From Nitrospiraceae bacterium (GTDB lineage: Bacteria > Nitrospirota > Nitrospiria > Nitrospirales > Nitrospiraceae): a stretch of 6,988 nt of DNA. Location: assembly GCA_005793285.1 (NCBI GenBank), contig SXPO01000167.1, forward strand, positions 1 to 6,988. Direction: 5' to 3'. A model generated the notes under the pieces. That model saw nothing but the letters and a program-made list of their open reading frames with translations, did not search any database and was not told where the DNA came from. Of the stretch, positions 6,824-6,988 are shown piece after piece. A program made the translations under genes and the position numbers. Every line of letters begins with the position of its first letter. Position 1 is the first letter of the stretch.

Positions 6824-6988
6824 TCACGCGCGGGGCCTCCGCGCAGACCGCAGCAGCGCTTCGAACAGCCGACGATGGGCTGCGTGGCGTTCGAAAAGAA
6901 ATTCCGGGTGCCATTGAATCGCCAGCAGAAACCGGTGCTGGGGCGACTCGATCGCTTCGACGATTCCGTCGGGAGCGACGGCGCTCGC
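6824..6988 (-). CDS. Peptidase C26 / PuuD-like glutamine amidotransferase hydrolase, 3' end only
   Basis: The last 54 codons and TGA stop of a gene whose start is beyond the window. The fragment begins ASAVAPDGIVEAIES and contains AIQWHPEF, the QWHPE motif giving the catalytic His and Glu of class I glutamine amidotransferases. The spacing of DGIVEAIE, then a short stretch, then QWHPE, followed by a C-terminal helix (LFEALLRSA), is that of the peptidase C26 group containing PuuD (gamma-glutamyl-GABA hydrolase). The catalytic Cys lies in the missing part. Other class I amidotransferases share QWHPE, so family placement is likely but not certain. It reads toward the permease, which starts 132 bases downstream; the gap has no evident terminator, so co-transcription is plausible. 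Confidence 0.8.
   Translation of the reverse strand, partial: ASAVAPDGIVEAIESPQHRFLLAIQWHPEFLFERHAAHRRLFEALLRSARRPRA

Overview
The window is about 7 kb of moderately GC-rich, densely packed bacterial chromosome with housekeeping genes and no mobile element, phage gene or CRISPR array. Protein style, gene order and short dispersed heptad repeats are compatible with a Nitrospira-type (Nitrospirota) bacterium. That placement is an impression from sequence style, not a demonstrated assignment.

Layout. On the left, a tRNA-Leu(GAG) gene with encoded CCA lies on the minus strand (40-123). About 120 bases upstream of it is a fully consensus sigma-70 promoter (TTGACA, 18-base spacer, TATAAT), and between promoter and tRNA lies an inverted array of 7-base units. 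A second near-consensus promoter reads rightward from the same spot and shares the -35 bases. It can drive a rightward gene row: a HAD-IB phosphatase (351-1061), queE (1090-1725), pepA (1816-3327) and nagZ (3342-4442). Gaps are 28, 90 and 14 bases, so this is probably one or two transcription units. After nagZ comes a 206-base spacer carrying a second copy of the heptad repeat, then an unrecognised gene (4649-5185) encoding a small globular head and a long Pro/Ala-rich tail.

The right third reads leftward: a 12-helix APC-superfamily amino acid permease (5258-6691), preceded by the 3' end of a PuuD/peptidase C26-like class I glutamine amidotransferase hydrolase that runs off the window (6824-6988). 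It meets the rightward genes in a 72-base convergent gap.

Functions. QueE makes 7-carboxy-7-deazaguanine for queuosine. PepA trims peptides and NagZ removes GlcNAc from recycled muropeptides, both in the cytosol. The permease plus the gamma-glutamyl hydrolase-like protein suggest uptake and processing of an amino acid, amine or gamma-glutamyl compound. I see no obvious new defence or mobile system. The most interesting items are the shared -35 divergent promoter, the heptad repeat family (one copy inside the predicted tRNA leader), and the unrecognised head-plus-tail protein.
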